DNA of 64,000 nucleotides from Lawsonibacter asaccharolyticus (GCA_003112755.1 BFBT01000001.1:1116001-1180000); one strand, 5' to 3'; positions 7,545 to 16,940 are shown, numbered from the stretch's first letter. Translations and numbers: made by a program. Notes: generated from the letters alone by a model not told the origin.

Positions 7545-9419
7545 ATGACTCGGCTGCGCGCTGTTCTGCTGGCTCCCCCAGGGACCCAGCCCAAACTGCT
7601 CCGCTGGCACCACGTCTGGCTGGCATTTGCCCTGACAGGGCTGGGCTTCTGTGTCGGCGTCCTGACGCTGATGCTCGCCGCCACCGCCTATCTCAAACTG
7701 GACAGCACGGACCTGTTCCTGTCCTATTTTCTGTTGGAGCCCATGCTCCTGCTCCTCAATGTCCTGCCGCCCATCCTGCTCATCTGGTTCTTCTATTTTC
7801 TTACCCGCCGGGCCTGGGCAGCTTTTCTGAGCAGCTTCCTCCCCTGTGTGGGACTGGCCCTGGTGAATTACTTCAAGATCCGCCTGCGAGGGGACCCTCT
7901 GCTGGCCGCCGACCTGCGCCTGGTCACTGAGGCGGGGGGGATCGTGGGACACTATCAGTTGGACCTGACCTGGCTGGTCTGGCTGTGTGCGGCCTGCCTG
8001 ATCCTGGGTCTCCTGTTCTCCGTTTTCCTTCTGCCCCGCGGGATAGGCCGGGGCCCCCTTCGCTGGTTCTGCCTGTGCTCCTCCGCCGCCCTGCTGGCGG
8101 TGTCCTATGCGGCCCTCTACTGCGACCAGAGCCTGTATGACCGCACCGCCAACGACACCCATATCACCCCCTGGTCGGATGTGGAGGTCTTTGTCTCCCG
8201 GGGCTGCCTCTACCCCTTTCTGTACAGCGTGCAGGACATGTTCCCCACCCCGCCGGAGGACTACGACCCGGAGGAGGCCGCCTCCCTGCTCGCCCGGTAT
8301 CCAGACCAGGACATCCCGGCGGACCGCCGGGTCAACGTGGTCGGGGTGATGCTGGAGGCCTTCTGTGACCTGACCGACTTCCCCGCCCTGGCGGAGCAGC
8401 CCGCCGTCCAGGCGGTCTATGCCCCGCTCCACGACCTGGAGGAGCAGTCCGTCTCCGGCGACCTGCTGACCAATATCTTCGCGGGCGGCACGGTGGACAG
8501 CGAGTGGGGCTTTCTCACCGGCTACACTCAGCACGAGGACTTCCGCAAGCCCACTGACTCCTATGTCTGGTATTTCCGGGAGCAGGGCTATCACACCCTT
8601 TTTCACCACCCCGGCTACAGCTGGTTCTACAACCGCCAGAATGTCAACGAGTACCTGGGCTTTGAGGAGAGCTGGTTCACCGAGAACTACTACGGGGCGC
8701 TGGTGGACCCGGTGGATGCCGTGATGCGCTCCGACGAGACGCTGGTGGACGGTATTCTGGACGGACTGCGGGAACCGGGCCCCTGGTTCTCCTTCTCCGT
8801 CAGCTATCAGAACCACGGCCCCTATGAGACCGCCTCCGCCCAGGAGGTCTTCCTGTCCCCTGGGGACACCGGCTGGTCGGCGGAGACCTGCAACATGCTC
8901 AACAACTATATGTCCAATGTCTCCAGCACCCTGGCCGCCATGGAGCGGCTGACCCGGGAGCTGAATGCCCGGCCCGAGCCCTTTGTGCTGGTCCTTTTTG
9001 GGGACCACAAGCCCTGGATGGGCAACGGCAATACGGGGTACACCGAGATCGGGGCCGGCTTCGACCTGTCTCAGCTCTCCGGCTTCCGGGAGTACTACTC
9101 CACCCCCTACCTTATCTGGGCCAACTCCGCCGCCCGTGAGGCGCTGGGCAGCAGCTTCACCGGGGAGGGCGGCGACTTCTCTCCCTGCTTTCTGATGAAC
9201 AAGGTATTTGAGCTGTGCGGCTGGGAGGGCCCCGGCTTCATGGAGCTGTCCCGCCAGCTGGAGGCCATCTCCCCCTTGATCCATACTCGGGGGCTCTTCC
9301 TGAGCGGCGGCATCCTCACAGATGCTCTCGTCCCGGAGGAGGCCCGATTCTACCAGCAGTTCCTCCAGGCCCAGTACTACCGGGAGACTGTGGTCATCCC
9401 CGGGGAAATTTCTTCTTAA
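7545..9419 (+). CDS. LtaS-like sulfatase-fold phosphoglycerol transferase
   Basis: A 624-residue membrane enzyme. Five hydrophobic segments occupy about residues 22-190, followed by an extracellular sulfatase-fold domain. Likely metal and catalytic residues are E271 (VGVMLEAFCD), nucleophile T316 in GGTVDSEWG, H424 in NHGPY and D487/H488 in FGDHKPW. The layout is that of lipoteichoic acid synthase and related phosphoglycerol transferases, which polymerise or attach glycerol phosphate outside the cell. The ATG follows GAGGTGAT by five bases. It is monocistronic, closed by a strong terminator. Whether it makes LTA or decorates another polymer cannot be read from sequence. Confidence 0.87.
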   Translation: MTRLRAVLLAPPGTQPKLLRWHHVWLAFALTGLGFCVGVLTLMLAATAYLKLDSTDLFLSYFLLEPMLLLLNVLPPILLIWFFYFLTRRAWAAFLSSFLPCVGLALVNYFKIRLRGDPLLAADLRLVTEAGGIVGHYQLDLTWLVWLCAACLILGLLFSVFLLPRGIGRGPLRWFCLCSSAALLAVSYAALYCDQSLYDRTANDTHITPWSDVEVFVSRGCLYPFLYSVQDMFPTPPEDYDPEEAASLLARYPDQDIPADRRVNVVGVMLEAFCDLTDFPALAEQPAVQAVYAPLHDLEEQSVSGDLLTNIFAGGTVDSEWGFLTGYTQHEDFRKPTDSYVWYFREQGYHTLFHHPGYSWFYNRQNVNEYLGFEESWFTENYYGALVDPVDAVMRSDETLVDGILDGLREPGPWFSFSVSYQNHGPYETASAQEVFLSPGDTGWSAETCNMLNNYMSNVSSTLAAMERLTRELNARPEPFVLVLFGDHKPWMGNGNTGYTEIGAGFDLSQLSGFREYYSTPYLIWANSAAREALGSSFTGEGGDFSPCFLMNKVFELCGWEGPGFMELSRQLEAISPLIHTRGLFLSGGILTDALVPEEARFYQQFLQAQYYRETVVIPGEISS

Positions 9420-9423
9420 AAAG

Positions 9424-9470
9424 CCCCCAGCCAGGACCGGCTCTGTTCCGGTCCTGGCTGGGGGTGTTTT
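9424..9470 (+). terminator. Intrinsic terminator of the LtaS-like gene
   Basis: A perfect 17-bp stem (9424-9440 with 9448-9464), seven-base loop, then TGTTTT. Confidence 0.9.
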
Positions 9471-9567
9471 GGTCCTATGTGGGGAAGGTCCACGGCAGGG
9501 GCGTTTCGGGAAGAAACCATTAGAAATAAGGAGTACAGGCCCGCCTCCGTCTCAGGATGCCACAAAA

Positions 9568-9720
9568 GGGATTCCGCCCCGCAGGGTGGAATCCCTCTGA
9601 CAAATCATGACTGAGACGGAAAAAGAAAGACCCCTCATCCGTCGCGGCATACGCCGCGCCACCTTCCCCCCGGTGGGGGGAAGGCCTGAAGGGCGGCTCT
9701 GGGAGCCGCCCCTCTGTCGG
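9568..9720. repeat. REP-like cluster of intergenic inverted repeats
   Basis: The 287-base gap before gpr has no gene. It holds four stem-loops in a row: GGGATTCC/GGAATCCC (9568-9595), CGCGGC/GCCGCG (9643-9658), CCTTCCCCCC/GGGGGGAAGG (9662-9684) and GGCGGCT/AGCCGCC (9692-9710). The middle part resembles short intergenic repeats that recur in gut Clostridia genomes; that resemblance is from memory. Confidence 0.5.
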
Positions 9721-9757
9721 GACCTCCCTTTCTTCCCATTTGGCAACGGCTCTCCCC

Positions 9758-10648
9758 TCAGCTCAACAGCAGATCCAGGTCTTCCAGGGTGAGGCTCGGC
9801 TGTAAAGCCAGGTCAATGCCGTACCCGATCACCTTGGACAGGTCCGCCACCTGGCTGTCGATATCCTTGGGAGTGACCATCAAGTCCCTCCCCTCTCCCA
9901 GGGGAGGCAGCTCCTCCGTACCCAGCAGATCGGCGGCCAGGGTGGCCCCGTCCACCACGGTGGGCACCCCCACCGCAATCACCGGCACCCCCAGGGAAGC
10001 CCGGTCCAGCGCAGCCCGGTGGTTGCCCACCCCAGAGCCCGGGGCGATGCCGGTATCCGCCAGCTGCACCGTGCGGCACACCCGTTTTAGGGACCGGGAG
10101 GCCAGCGCGTCCACCGCGATCACGCAGGCGGGCCGCAGCCGCTCCGACACTGCCCGGACCAGTTCCCCGCTCTCCATACCGGTGGTCCCCAGCACGCCGG
10201 CAGACAGGGATGCCACTGGTCTCAGGTCCCCGAAGTGCTCCGGCACCTGCCGTACCAGGTGCCGGGTTACCAGGGTGTACTCGTGGACCTTGGGGCCCAC
10301 AGCGTCCGGGGTGATGGCTCGGTTGCCCAGCCCCACCACCAGCACCGGGGCCTCTGGATGAAGGAAGCCCAGCAGCTCCCCCAGCTCTGCCGCTACCGCC
10401 CGGGCCGCCCGGCCGAAAGCATTCTCTTCCCGTCTGGCCAGCCCGTCCAGGGTCAGGGTCACATAAGTCCCCACAGGCTTCCCCAGGGCCTCCTCCCCCC
10501 GCCTGTCCAGGATGCTGACCCGGGTCACGGGGATGCCCTCCCTCATCTCCTCCCGGGCCTCCACCCCCTCCAGCTGGGTACGCTCCTCCGCCGACTCCTG
10601 CCACAGCTCCCTGGCCTCCAGAGCCAGGTCCGTCCTTCTGTTCCGCAT
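9758..10648 (-). CDS. gpr: GPR germination endopeptidase
   Basis: A 296-residue spore protease (peptidase family A25) that degrades small acid-soluble proteins when spores germinate. The N-terminal RRTDLALEARE segment resembles the autoprocessing propeptide and also the SASP cleavage site. Further signatures are VGLGNRAITPDAVGP, LSAGVLGTTGMESGELV and VIAVDALASRSLKRV. The ATG at 10648 has GGAGGGAGGA upstream; a longer frame to 11266 runs antisense through rpsT and is discarded. It diverges from rpsT. Its presence supports an endospore-forming host, where it is normally transcribed in the forespore. Confidence 0.93.
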   Translation of the reverse strand: MRNRRTDLALEARELWQESAEERTQLEGVEAREEMREGIPVTRVSILDRRGEEALGKPVGTYVTLTLDGLARREENAFGRAARAVAAELGELLGFLHPEAPVLVVGLGNRAITPDAVGPKVHEYTLVTRHLVRQVPEHFGDLRPVASLSAGVLGTTGMESGELVRAVSERLRPACVIAVDALASRSLKRVCRTVQLADTGIAPGSGVGNHRAALDRASLGVPVIAVGVPTVVDGATLAADLLGTEELPPLGEGRDLMVTPKDIDSQVADLSKVIGYGIDLALQPSLTLEDLDLLLS

Positions 10649-10757
10649 GTCCCGCTCCTCCCTCCGCAAGATATAGTGGAATAGCTGCCGCTTCTGCCCT
10701 ATTTTTTGCGGCGCCAGGGATTCTATCCAAAAAAGCGGGAAAAATTTAAAAAAACAG

Positions 10758-10786
10758 TTGATTTTTTGAAGATCCAATGGTACAAT
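10758..10786 (+). promoter_or_regulatory. Promoter of rpsT
   Basis: TTGATT (10758-10763), 17-base spacer, TACAAT (10781-10786), 60 bases upstream of the start codon. Confidence 0.75.
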
Positions 10787-10846
10787 ACGTATCTGCACAG
10801 AGTTTCTGTGCACCATTTTACGATTCGATCGGAGGAGGTGTTTGGT

Positions 10847-11110
10847 TTGCCGAATATTAAGTCTGCCAAAAAGCGTGTTCTGGTCAATCAGGCCAAGGCC
10901 ATGCAGAACAAGGCCGCTAAGTCCGCGCTGAAGACCGACATCAAGAAGTTTGAAGCCGCGGTGGCGGAAGGCAACCGCAGCGAGGCCGATGTCGCTTACA
11001 AGGTGGCTGTCAAGGCGGTCGACAAGGCTGCTGCCAAGGGTCTGCTGCACAAGAACAATGCCGCGAACAAGAAGAGCAGCCTGACTCTGAAGCTGAACAA
11101 GCTGGCCTGA
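10847..11110 (+). CDS. rpsT: 30S ribosomal protein S20
   Basis: An 87-residue, lysine-rich 16S rRNA-binding protein beginning (M)PNIKSAKKRV, the standard S20 N-terminus, and ending NKKSSLTLKLNKLA. The start codon is TTG, identified by GGAGGAGGT seven bases upstream and by homology of the N-terminus; the in-frame ATG upstream lacks a ribosome-binding site and overlaps the promoter. Rare start codons are common for S20 because its translation is autoregulated in some bacteria. Single-gene unit with its own promoter and terminator. Confidence 0.95.
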   Translation: MPNIKSAKKRVLVNQAKAMQNKAAKSALKTDIKKFEAAVAEGNRSEADVAYKVAVKAVDKAAAKGLLHKNNAANKKSSLTLKLNKLA

Positions 11111-11133
11111 GTCCTGCCCTGTGTTTGCACCAT

Positions 11134-11170
11134 AAAAGCCGTCTGCTTTGCAGGCGGCTTTTCTCAATTT
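11134..11170 (+). terminator. Intrinsic terminator of rpsT
   Basis: Stem AAAAGCCGTCTGC with GCAGGCGGCTTTT, short loop, T-rich tail. Confidence 0.8.
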
Positions 11171-11210
11171 TCCCTTATTCGACACCGTTGGACACGAGAG
11201 GAGGTGCCTC

Positions 11211-12083
11211 TTGAAGCGTCTGTTGTCCTTTCCGCCCATCTCCTTCACACTGGAGGCGTTCAGCACCTACGGCCGCTGCGGCGTGGCGCAGGCGGCCGCC
11301 GCCCTGTCCTATTTTCTGATCCTGACCCTGTTCCCCCTGCTTATGTGCGTGAACTACTTCATCGGGCTGTTCCACCTGAGTCTGGAGCAGCTCCTGTCGG
11401 GACTGGACCAGGTCCTGCCCGACCAGGCCCTGGCTGTCATGCAGGACTATCTGGCCTATGCCTCCCTGAACCAGTCCCCCGCCATCGTGGCCGCCGCCCT
11501 GGTGGCCATCGCCCTGTCCGCCTCCGCAGGGCTCCGCGCCCTGCTGCTGGCCATGGATAAGCTGTATGGCCTGGAACACCCCGGCGGGCTGCGCCGGATC
11601 GCCCTCAGCGTGATCCTCTCCCTGCTGTTCCTGCTCACCATTTACCTGTCTGTGGTGGTCATCTTCACCGGTGACTGGTTCTTCCATCTGCTGGAGACCC
11701 ATCTGCCCCATCCCCTGCTGCGCCTGATCCCCCTCTCCGCCCTGTCCAGTCTCTGGCTCTGGATCCGCTATCTGCTGCTGTTCTGCTTCGTCCTGCTGCT
11801 GGTGCTGGCCATCTACCGCCTGGGCACTCCCCGGCGCTTCCGCAGCAGCCGGAAGCTGCTGCTCAGTTCCCTCTTCACCGCCGTCTCACTGGTGGCAGGC
11901 TCTCTTCTGTTCTCTTGGTTCATCGGCCTGTCCTCCCGCTACTCCATGCTGTACGGCTCTCTGGCCTCCCTCATCATCCTTCTGGTGTGGCTCTACTTCT
12001 GCGGCAACGTGCTCCTGCTGGGCGCCCTGCTCAGCCAGGTGTTGGAAGTACGCCGGGCACGGCATCACAGCACCGGCTCATAG
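11211..12083 (+). CDS. YihY/virulence factor BrkB family (UPF0761) membrane protein
   Basis: A 290-residue integral membrane protein with about six hydrophobic segments and the family landmark AALSYFLILTLFPLLM near residue 28. Members were once mislabelled ribonuclease BN; their function is not settled. The likely start is the TTG at 11211 (MKRLLSFPP), six bases after GAGGAGG; readings from an upstream ATG pass through the rpsT terminator. It is closed by a bidirectional terminator shared with secG. Confidence 0.85.
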   Translation: MKRLLSFPPISFTLEAFSTYGRCGVAQAAAALSYFLILTLFPLLMCVNYFIGLFHLSLEQLLSGLDQVLPDQALAVMQDYLAYASLNQSPAIVAAALVAIALSASAGLRALLLAMDKLYGLEHPGGLRRIALSVILSLLFLLTIYLSVVVIFTGDWFFHLLETHLPHPLLRLIPLSALSSLWLWIRYLLLFCFVLLLVLAIYRLGTPRRFRSSRKLLLSSLFTAVSLVAGSLLFSWFIGLSSRYSMLYGSLASLIILLVWLYFCGNVLLLGALLSQVLEVRRARHHSTGS

Positions 12084-12108
12084 ATCCGACCAGTCTATCT
12101 TATAAAAA

Positions 12109-12144
12109 AGCCCCGCCTGTTTTGTTTTCAAAACAGGCGGGGCT
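12109..12144. terminator. Bidirectional terminator between YihY-family gene and secG
   Basis: A perfect 16-bp stem AGCCCCGCCTGTTTTG with its complement around TTTT, flanked by an A-run on the left and CTTT on the right. Confidence 0.88.
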
Positions 12145-12152
12145 CTTTACAG

Positions 12153-12383
12153 TCAGGGGATCAGGCTCAGGGACAGGGTGAGCAGCATAAAGGCGATGGC
12201 CACCCACTTGGTCCACTTGGCCAGCTTGGCGTCCACAGTCTTGGCCTTGTTCTTGGACAGGAAGGTATCCGCGCCGCCGGCGATGGCACCAGACAGGCCC
12301 GCGCTCTTGCCGGACTGCAGCAGGACCACGGCGATCAGAAACAGTCCGCACAGCACCTGGATCACGGTAACAGCAGTTTTCAT
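12153..12383 (-). CDS. secG: Preprotein translocase subunit SecG
   Basis: A 76-residue protein with two membrane spans and the SecG hallmark VLLQSGKSAGLSGAIAGGA between them. It is an accessory subunit of the SecYEG channel. The start ATG at 12383 agrees with family length; AAAGGA lies upstream at a slightly long spacing. It has its own promoter. Confidence 0.95.
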   Translation of the reverse strand: MKTAVTVIQVLCGLFLIAVVLLQSGKSAGLSGAIAGGADTFLSKNKAKTVDAKLAKWTKWVAIAFMLLTLSLSLIP

Positions 12384-12459
12384 GGCATTTCTCGTTCCTT
12401 TCAAAGCCCAGAGCGGGCAAATCGTTTGTTCAGCGGGTCTATGCCCGGACGTAGGGAAA

Positions 12460-12488
12460 AGTATAGCATGTTTTTCAGGGAAATGCAA
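12460..12488 (-). promoter_or_regulatory. Promoter of secG
   Basis: Read leftward, TTGCAT (12483-12488), 17 bases, TATACT (12460-12465). Confidence 0.75.
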
Positions 12489-12526
12489 GGGGGCGTTTGA
12501 ACTTTTTCGTCCCACTGGCGGCACTT

Positions 12527-14401
12527 CTACATCTGGGCCGGCTCCGCCTCCCCCACGCGCCAGATCCCGCCGCTGCGGGGGGGCAGCATCAGCACCGGGC
12601 CCTCCCCGGTCAAGGCCCACTCCCCAGCGCCCAGCAGGCGCTCCGGCTCCTCCGTCCAGGGCAGAGCCAGGACCGCCGGCTCGTCCCCGGCGTTCAGCGC
12701 GGTGAGCAGGCGCTCCCCCTCCGTGCTCCGGAGGAAAGCCAGCAGATGGCCCGTCCCGGCCAGATACCGGATATCCCCCCGCCGCAGGGCGGGGCATTCC
12801 TTCCGCAGCCTGCCCAGGGCGGCGAACCAGCCCACCAGCTCCCGATCCTCCCGGCCCCAGGGGTAGGGTCTCCGATTGAAGGGGTCCTCAAAGCCCTCCA
12901 GTCCCGCCTCATCGCCGTAATAGACTGTGGGGGAACCGGGAAAGGCGTAAAGGAGTACCGCCCCCACTTTCAGCAGCTCCTTTCCCCGCTGGTACTGCTC
13001 CATACTCATACGGAAGCAGGCCCGCCAGTCCTTGCTCTGGTCCCTGCACTCGCTGCCCACCCCCAGCAGAGTGATGATGCGGGGGGTGTCGTGGGTGCCC
13101 AGAGAGTTCATGGCAGAGTAAAAGGCAAAAGAGGGGTAGTTCTCCCTCAGGGCCTCCATGGCGGAAACGAACTTGGCCCCGTCCCCGCCCCGCAGAAAGT
13201 TGAGGGCGGCATTTCGGAAGGGGTAGTTCATCAGCCCGTCGCAGTGGCGGCCCAGGATGTGCTTTCTCCGGACCCCATAGGCGATCTTGGTGGTACCGTC
13301 CTCCCACACCTCGCCGATGAGCAGGGCCCCGGGCTTCTCCGCCCGGGCGGCGGTGTGGATCCCGGCCACAAAGTCATCGGGCAGCTCATCAGCCACATCC
13401 AGGCGCCAGCCGTCCGCCCCCGCCCGCAGCCAGCGGCGGACCACCGAGTTCTCATCCCCAAAAATGAACTCCCGGTAGCCGGGGCAGCTCTCCTCCACAG
13501 CAGGCAGGGTATAGATCCCCCACCAGCTCTCGTACTGGTCAGGCCAGTGCCGGAACTGGAACCAGGGCCGGTAGGGGGAGCTCTCGCTCTGCACCGCCCC
13601 TGGCTCCGGGTAATAGCCGTCCCCGTTAAAGTAGCGGCTGACAAAGCCGGTGTGGTTGAACACCCCGTCCAGCATCACCCGCATCCCCCGGCGGTGGGCC
13701 TGCCGGCACAGCTCGGAGAAGTCCTCGTTGGTCCCCAGCATTGGGTCCACCCGGCTGTAATCAGCGGTGCCGTAGCGGTGGTTCTCCGCCGCTTCGAAGA
13801 TGGGGTTGAAGTACAGCGTCTCCACCCCCAGGGACTGGAGGTAGTCCAGCTCCTCTATCACGCCCCTCAGGTCGCCCCCGAAGAAGTCCCGGTTGCGGAT
13901 CTCCCCGTTGGCGTCGGGTCGGTACTCCGGCTCCTCCTGCCAGCTCTGGTGGACAGTGCGCCCCCCTACCAGCCCCGCGGGGTCAGGCACCCGGGTGCGG
14001 CGGAAGCGGTCGGGGAAGATCTGGTAGCTCACCCCCTCCCCGAACCAGCGGGGCACGATCTCGCTCCCGTCGTAGACGGTAAGCTGGTACTCCTCCTTTA
14101 TGTTCCAGCGCCGACCGGTGATGGTCTCCAGCTGAAAGGTGTACCACACCAGTCCCACATAGTCCCCAGTGTCCAGGACGCCGGAGAAGGCATCCCGCCC
14201 CAGATCGGTGTCTGTCCAGGGCAGCTCCACCGTGATGATCTGATTGTCCCGCTGCTCCAGCCGGGCGGTGAGCTTCCCCCGGGAGTAGCCCTCCGACCGC
14301 AGGGGGCGGAGGGTGAACGTCACCTGGGTCCCGGAAGGGACCGCTCCATAGGGGGATTTGAACCGCACGCTCCTTGAGTCATAGACAAGAGGATCAGACA
14401 T
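12527..14401 (-). CDS. GH13 alpha-glucanohydrolase (neopullulanase/cyclomaltodextrinase-like)
   Basis: A 624-residue glycoside hydrolase family 13 enzyme without signal peptide, so probably cytoplasmic. An N-terminal beta-sandwich (about 1-125, CBM34-like) precedes the catalytic barrel. The four conserved regions are DGVFNH (245-250), GWRLDVADE with nucleophile D335, GEVWE with acid/base E364, and LGTHD with H437/D438. This domain order fits neopullulanase or cyclomaltodextrinase acting on maltodextrins. The ATG at 14401 has GGAGTG seven bases upstream. It is the last gene of the leftward run; no transporter for maltodextrin is adjacent. Confidence 0.9.
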   Translation of the reverse strand: MSDPLVYDSRSVRFKSPYGAVPSGTQVTFTLRPLRSEGYSRGKLTARLEQRDNQIITVELPWTDTDLGRDAFSGVLDTGDYVGLVWYTFQLETITGRRWNIKEEYQLTVYDGSEIVPRWFGEGVSYQIFPDRFRRTRVPDPAGLVGGRTVHQSWQEEPEYRPDANGEIRNRDFFGGDLRGVIEELDYLQSLGVETLYFNPIFEAAENHRYGTADYSRVDPMLGTNEDFSELCRQAHRRGMRVMLDGVFNHTGFVSRYFNGDGYYPEPGAVQSESSPYRPWFQFRHWPDQYESWWGIYTLPAVEESCPGYREFIFGDENSVVRRWLRAGADGWRLDVADELPDDFVAGIHTAARAEKPGALLIGEVWEDGTTKIAYGVRRKHILGRHCDGLMNYPFRNAALNFLRGGDGAKFVSAMEALRENYPSFAFYSAMNSLGTHDTPRIITLLGVGSECRDQSKDWRACFRMSMEQYQRGKELLKVGAVLLYAFPGSPTVYYGDEAGLEGFEDPFNRRPYPWGREDRELVGWFAALGRLRKECPALRRGDIRYLAGTGHLLAFLRSTEGERLLTALNAGDEPAVLALPWTEEPERLLGAGEWALTGEGPVLMLPPRSGGIWRVGEAEPAQM

Positions 14402-14485
14402 CAAACATCACTCCACATTTTTCTGGCGCGGCGTGCCCCGGGCCACACGGCCCGCGGGCTGCCGCCCCAGCTCTCTCTTCTTCGT

Positions 14486-15424
14486 TCAATGGTACTTATA
14501 GCTGCCGCCGCCGATAAACTCCCTCAGCAGAGAGTCTACCGGCACCAGCTCCGGGTCGATGGGCTCGAACCACTGGAACGCCTCGATCAGCTCCAGCAGC
14601 TCGCCACGCCGTGCGTTCTCCTCCGGCACCGCCTGGAGCAGAGGCAGGGCAAAATTCTTCATCACCGACACCTCATAGGGCAGGGAGGAGTCGAAGATGA
14701 TGTCCGCCCGGTTTTTATAGGGGGAGATATACAGCTTCTCCCCCCGGCGCACGTTGGCCCACATCTCCAGTGTGTCAGCCACACCTGTGCCGCGGAAGCT
14801 GTAATCCCGCACCGCCCGCCGGGTCAGCCGCATCCAGGTCCCCTTGAATCGGAGGGCCGCCCCGTCGTTCACATTGGAACGGGCGGAGATATACAGCTTG
14901 GCGGCCTCCGGGTGAGGACCTGCGATGTCGTCGTTCAGGGCATGGATGCCCTCAAAGATGGCGATCTCATTCTTCCCCAGCTTCAGTGGGGTGCCCCGGG
15001 CGTCGTTGCGCATCTGGCGGGCAAACTCAAATTTGGGGATGATGATCTCCTCCCCCCGGCTCAGGGCGGCGAAGTGCTGGTCCAGCAGCTCCATATCCAG
15101 GCACTGGGGAGATTCGTAGTCGATGTCTCCCTCGGGGGTGCGGGGCGCGGTCTTGCGGTTCAGGCTCTTGAAGTAGTTGTCCATAGCCACCGCGTGGGTA
15201 TTGACACCCCGGCGCTGGAGCTCCTCCGCGATCTTCATGGCGGTGGTGGTCTTGCCCGAGCCCGAGGGCCCGGAGAGCAGCACCACGGGGCTCTTGTCCA
15301 GATTGCTCAGGATGCGGTCTGCGGCCAGGGACACCCGCTGGGCATACGCCTGGTCGCACTCCTCCAGAAACTCGGTGACATCGGTCTTGATCCTTCGGTT
15401 GATCTCCTGAAGTTGATAGGCCAT
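14486..15424 (-). CDS. Nucleoside (uridine-like) kinase of the PRK/URK family
   Basis: A 312-residue P-loop kinase with Walker A GPSGSGKTTT near residue 50, then AVAMDNYFKSL and the conserved IFEGIHALND, as in uridine kinase and phosphoribulokinase relatives. The C-terminal DIIFDSSLPYEVSVMKNFALPLL block is typical of longer Clostridia nucleoside kinases rather than of short Udk. The ATG at 15424 has GGGAGG nine bases upstream and lies four bases after the hemZ stop, so the two are likely co-translated. The natural substrate is uncertain. Confidence 0.82.
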   Translation of the reverse strand: MAYQLQEINRRIKTDVTEFLEECDQAYAQRVSLAADRILSNLDKSPVVLLSGPSGSGKTTTAMKIAEELQRRGVNTHAVAMDNYFKSLNRKTAPRTPEGDIDYESPQCLDMELLDQHFAALSRGEEIIIPKFEFARQMRNDARGTPLKLGKNEIAIFEGIHALNDDIAGPHPEAAKLYISARSNVNDGAALRFKGTWMRLTRRAVRDYSFRGTGVADTLEMWANVRRGEKLYISPYKNRADIIFDSSLPYEVSVMKNFALPLLQAVPEENARRGELLELIEAFQWFEPIDPELVPVDSLLREFIGGGSYKYH

Positions 15425-15428
15425 TGGT

Positions 15429-16940
15429 TCAAACCTCCCGGTAGAAGCGCAGGATCTCGTCCTTCTGCTCCAGAACTTTGGCGGACATCGCCAAATAGTC
15501 ATGGGGATACTTGGGGTTGGTGAGGCGGACGATCCGCCCCGAACTCCGGTCCACCAGCTTGGTGACCCCGCCAGCCCCTAGGGACAGGACGCTCTGCAGT
15601 TCCTCCATCATGATGATATTATAGTGGTTTTCCGTTCCCGGTAAACACCAGCTCACATTTTCCAGCCCGCCTGACATGTACTTCTGCCGGTAGAGGTAAT
15701 AGGGCCGGTAGCCTGCCCCCTCCAGGGCCTCCAGGCTGAGGTCCACCATTCGGGCCGTCTCCTCACCGGAAGGAAGCGCGCCCCCCTCCTCCATCAGCCT
15801 GGACCCCTTTTTCATGGCCAGGGTGTGGACGGTGATGTTTTCAGGCCTCAGGGCCAGCACCTCCTCCAGAGAGTCCCGGAAGCCCTCCACGCTGTCCTGG
15901 GGCAGGCCGGCGATCAAGTCCATGTTGATGCAGGCGAAGTCCACCTCCCGGGCGGTGCAGAACGCCTCCCGGATGTCCCGGGCGGTGTGGCGGCGGCCGA
16001 TGGCCTGGAGCACCTGGTCCGACATGGTCTGGGGATTGATGGAGATGCGCTCGATCCCGTGTTCCCGCAGCACCTCCAGCTTTTCCCGGGTAATGGTGTC
16101 CGGCCGCCCCGCCTCCACCGTCATCTCCCGGCAGCCCGCCAGGGGAAGATGGGCCTCCGCCGCCGCCAGCAGGCGGTCCAGCTGGGATGCGGAGAGGGTG
16201 GTGGGAGTCCCGCCCCCCACATACAGGGTGCGGACCCGCAGCCCGGCCTGTTCCAGCACCTGTCCCGTGCGGCGGACCTCCTCCAGCAGCGCCTCCACGT
16301 AGGGGTCCACCAGCTTCAGGGCCCGACCCACGTCGGCGGAGACAAAGGAGCAGTAGGCGCACCGGGTGGGACAGAAGGGGATGCCGATATACAGGGACAC
16401 CTGTCCCTCTTCCAGCTGCCGGTCCTCCGCCAGACTGGCCCGGGCGCACTCCACCGCCAGCCGGGCCCGGCGGGGGGAGACGTGGTACTCCCGCTCCAGC
16501 TCCCGGCAGGCCTGGGCCTCCGTGGCCCCCGCCAGCATGGCCCGGGTGGGCAGCTTCACCGGCCTGACGCCGGTGAGGGCGCCCCAGGGTGGCTCGCCCC
16601 CCAGCAGGGCGGTGCCCGCCTGGTAAAATGCCATCTTCAGGGCGTGCTGGAGGGTGTGGTACACCTGCTCCGGCGGACGGTCCAGCTCCCCGCTCCCCAC
16701 ACGGACCGCAGCCTGCCCCATCCCCTGGGGCCGGTACACCTGGGCGCGGACGGTGGTCCACACGGGGCTGCGGCGCAGAGTGAAGCGGGCGGCGTTGGTC
16801 TCCCCCTTCAGTGTACGGCCCTCCCGGGGGGGATATTCCGGCCGCTCCTCCGGGAAGAGGGTGAGCATCATCTGCTCCACCGCGTATTTATAGCGCTCCG
16901 GCTGGTAGTCATAGTTGTCCAGATCCAGATACAGCTTCAT
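15429..16940 (-). CDS. hemZ: HemZ-type radical SAM protein, oxygen-independent coproporphyrinogen III oxidase-like
   Basis: A 503-residue radical SAM protein. The [4Fe-4S] cluster motif is CPTRCAYC with C190, C194 and C197, preceded by the IGIPF stretch of coproporphyrinogen oxidases, followed by YVGGGTPTTL (SAM binding). The long N-terminal domain (1-180) and overall length fit HemZ, which converts coproporphyrinogen III to protoporphyrinogen IX or a related heme step. No other heme-synthesis gene is seen here, and HemW-like or other roles are possible. GGAAGGTGG precedes the ATG. Confidence 0.85.
   Translation of the reverse strand: MKLYLDLDNYDYQPERYKYAVEQMMLTLFPEERPEYPPREGRTLKGETNAARFTLRRSPVWTTVRAQVYRPQGMGQAAVRVGSGELDRPPEQVYHTLQHALKMAFYQAGTALLGGEPPWGALTGVRPVKLPTRAMLAGATEAQACRELEREYHVSPRRARLAVECARASLAEDRQLEEGQVSLYIGIPFCPTRCAYCSFVSADVGRALKLVDPYVEALLEEVRRTGQVLEQAGLRVRTLYVGGGTPTTLSASQLDRLLAAAEAHLPLAGCREMTVEAGRPDTITREKLEVLREHGIERISINPQTMSDQVLQAIGRRHTARDIREAFCTAREVDFACINMDLIAGLPQDSVEGFRDSLEEVLALRPENITVHTLAMKKGSRLMEEGGALPSGEETARMVDLSLEALEGAGYRPYYLYRQKYMSGGLENVSWCLPGTENHYNIIMMEELQSVLSLGAGGVTKLVDRSSGRIVRLTNPKYPHDYLAMSAKVLEQKDEILRFYREV

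Noticed and set aside
10649..11266. N-terminal extension of the gpr frame by 206 codons
   Set aside because: It is antisense to rpsT and its promoter; the real start with ribosome-binding site is at 10648.
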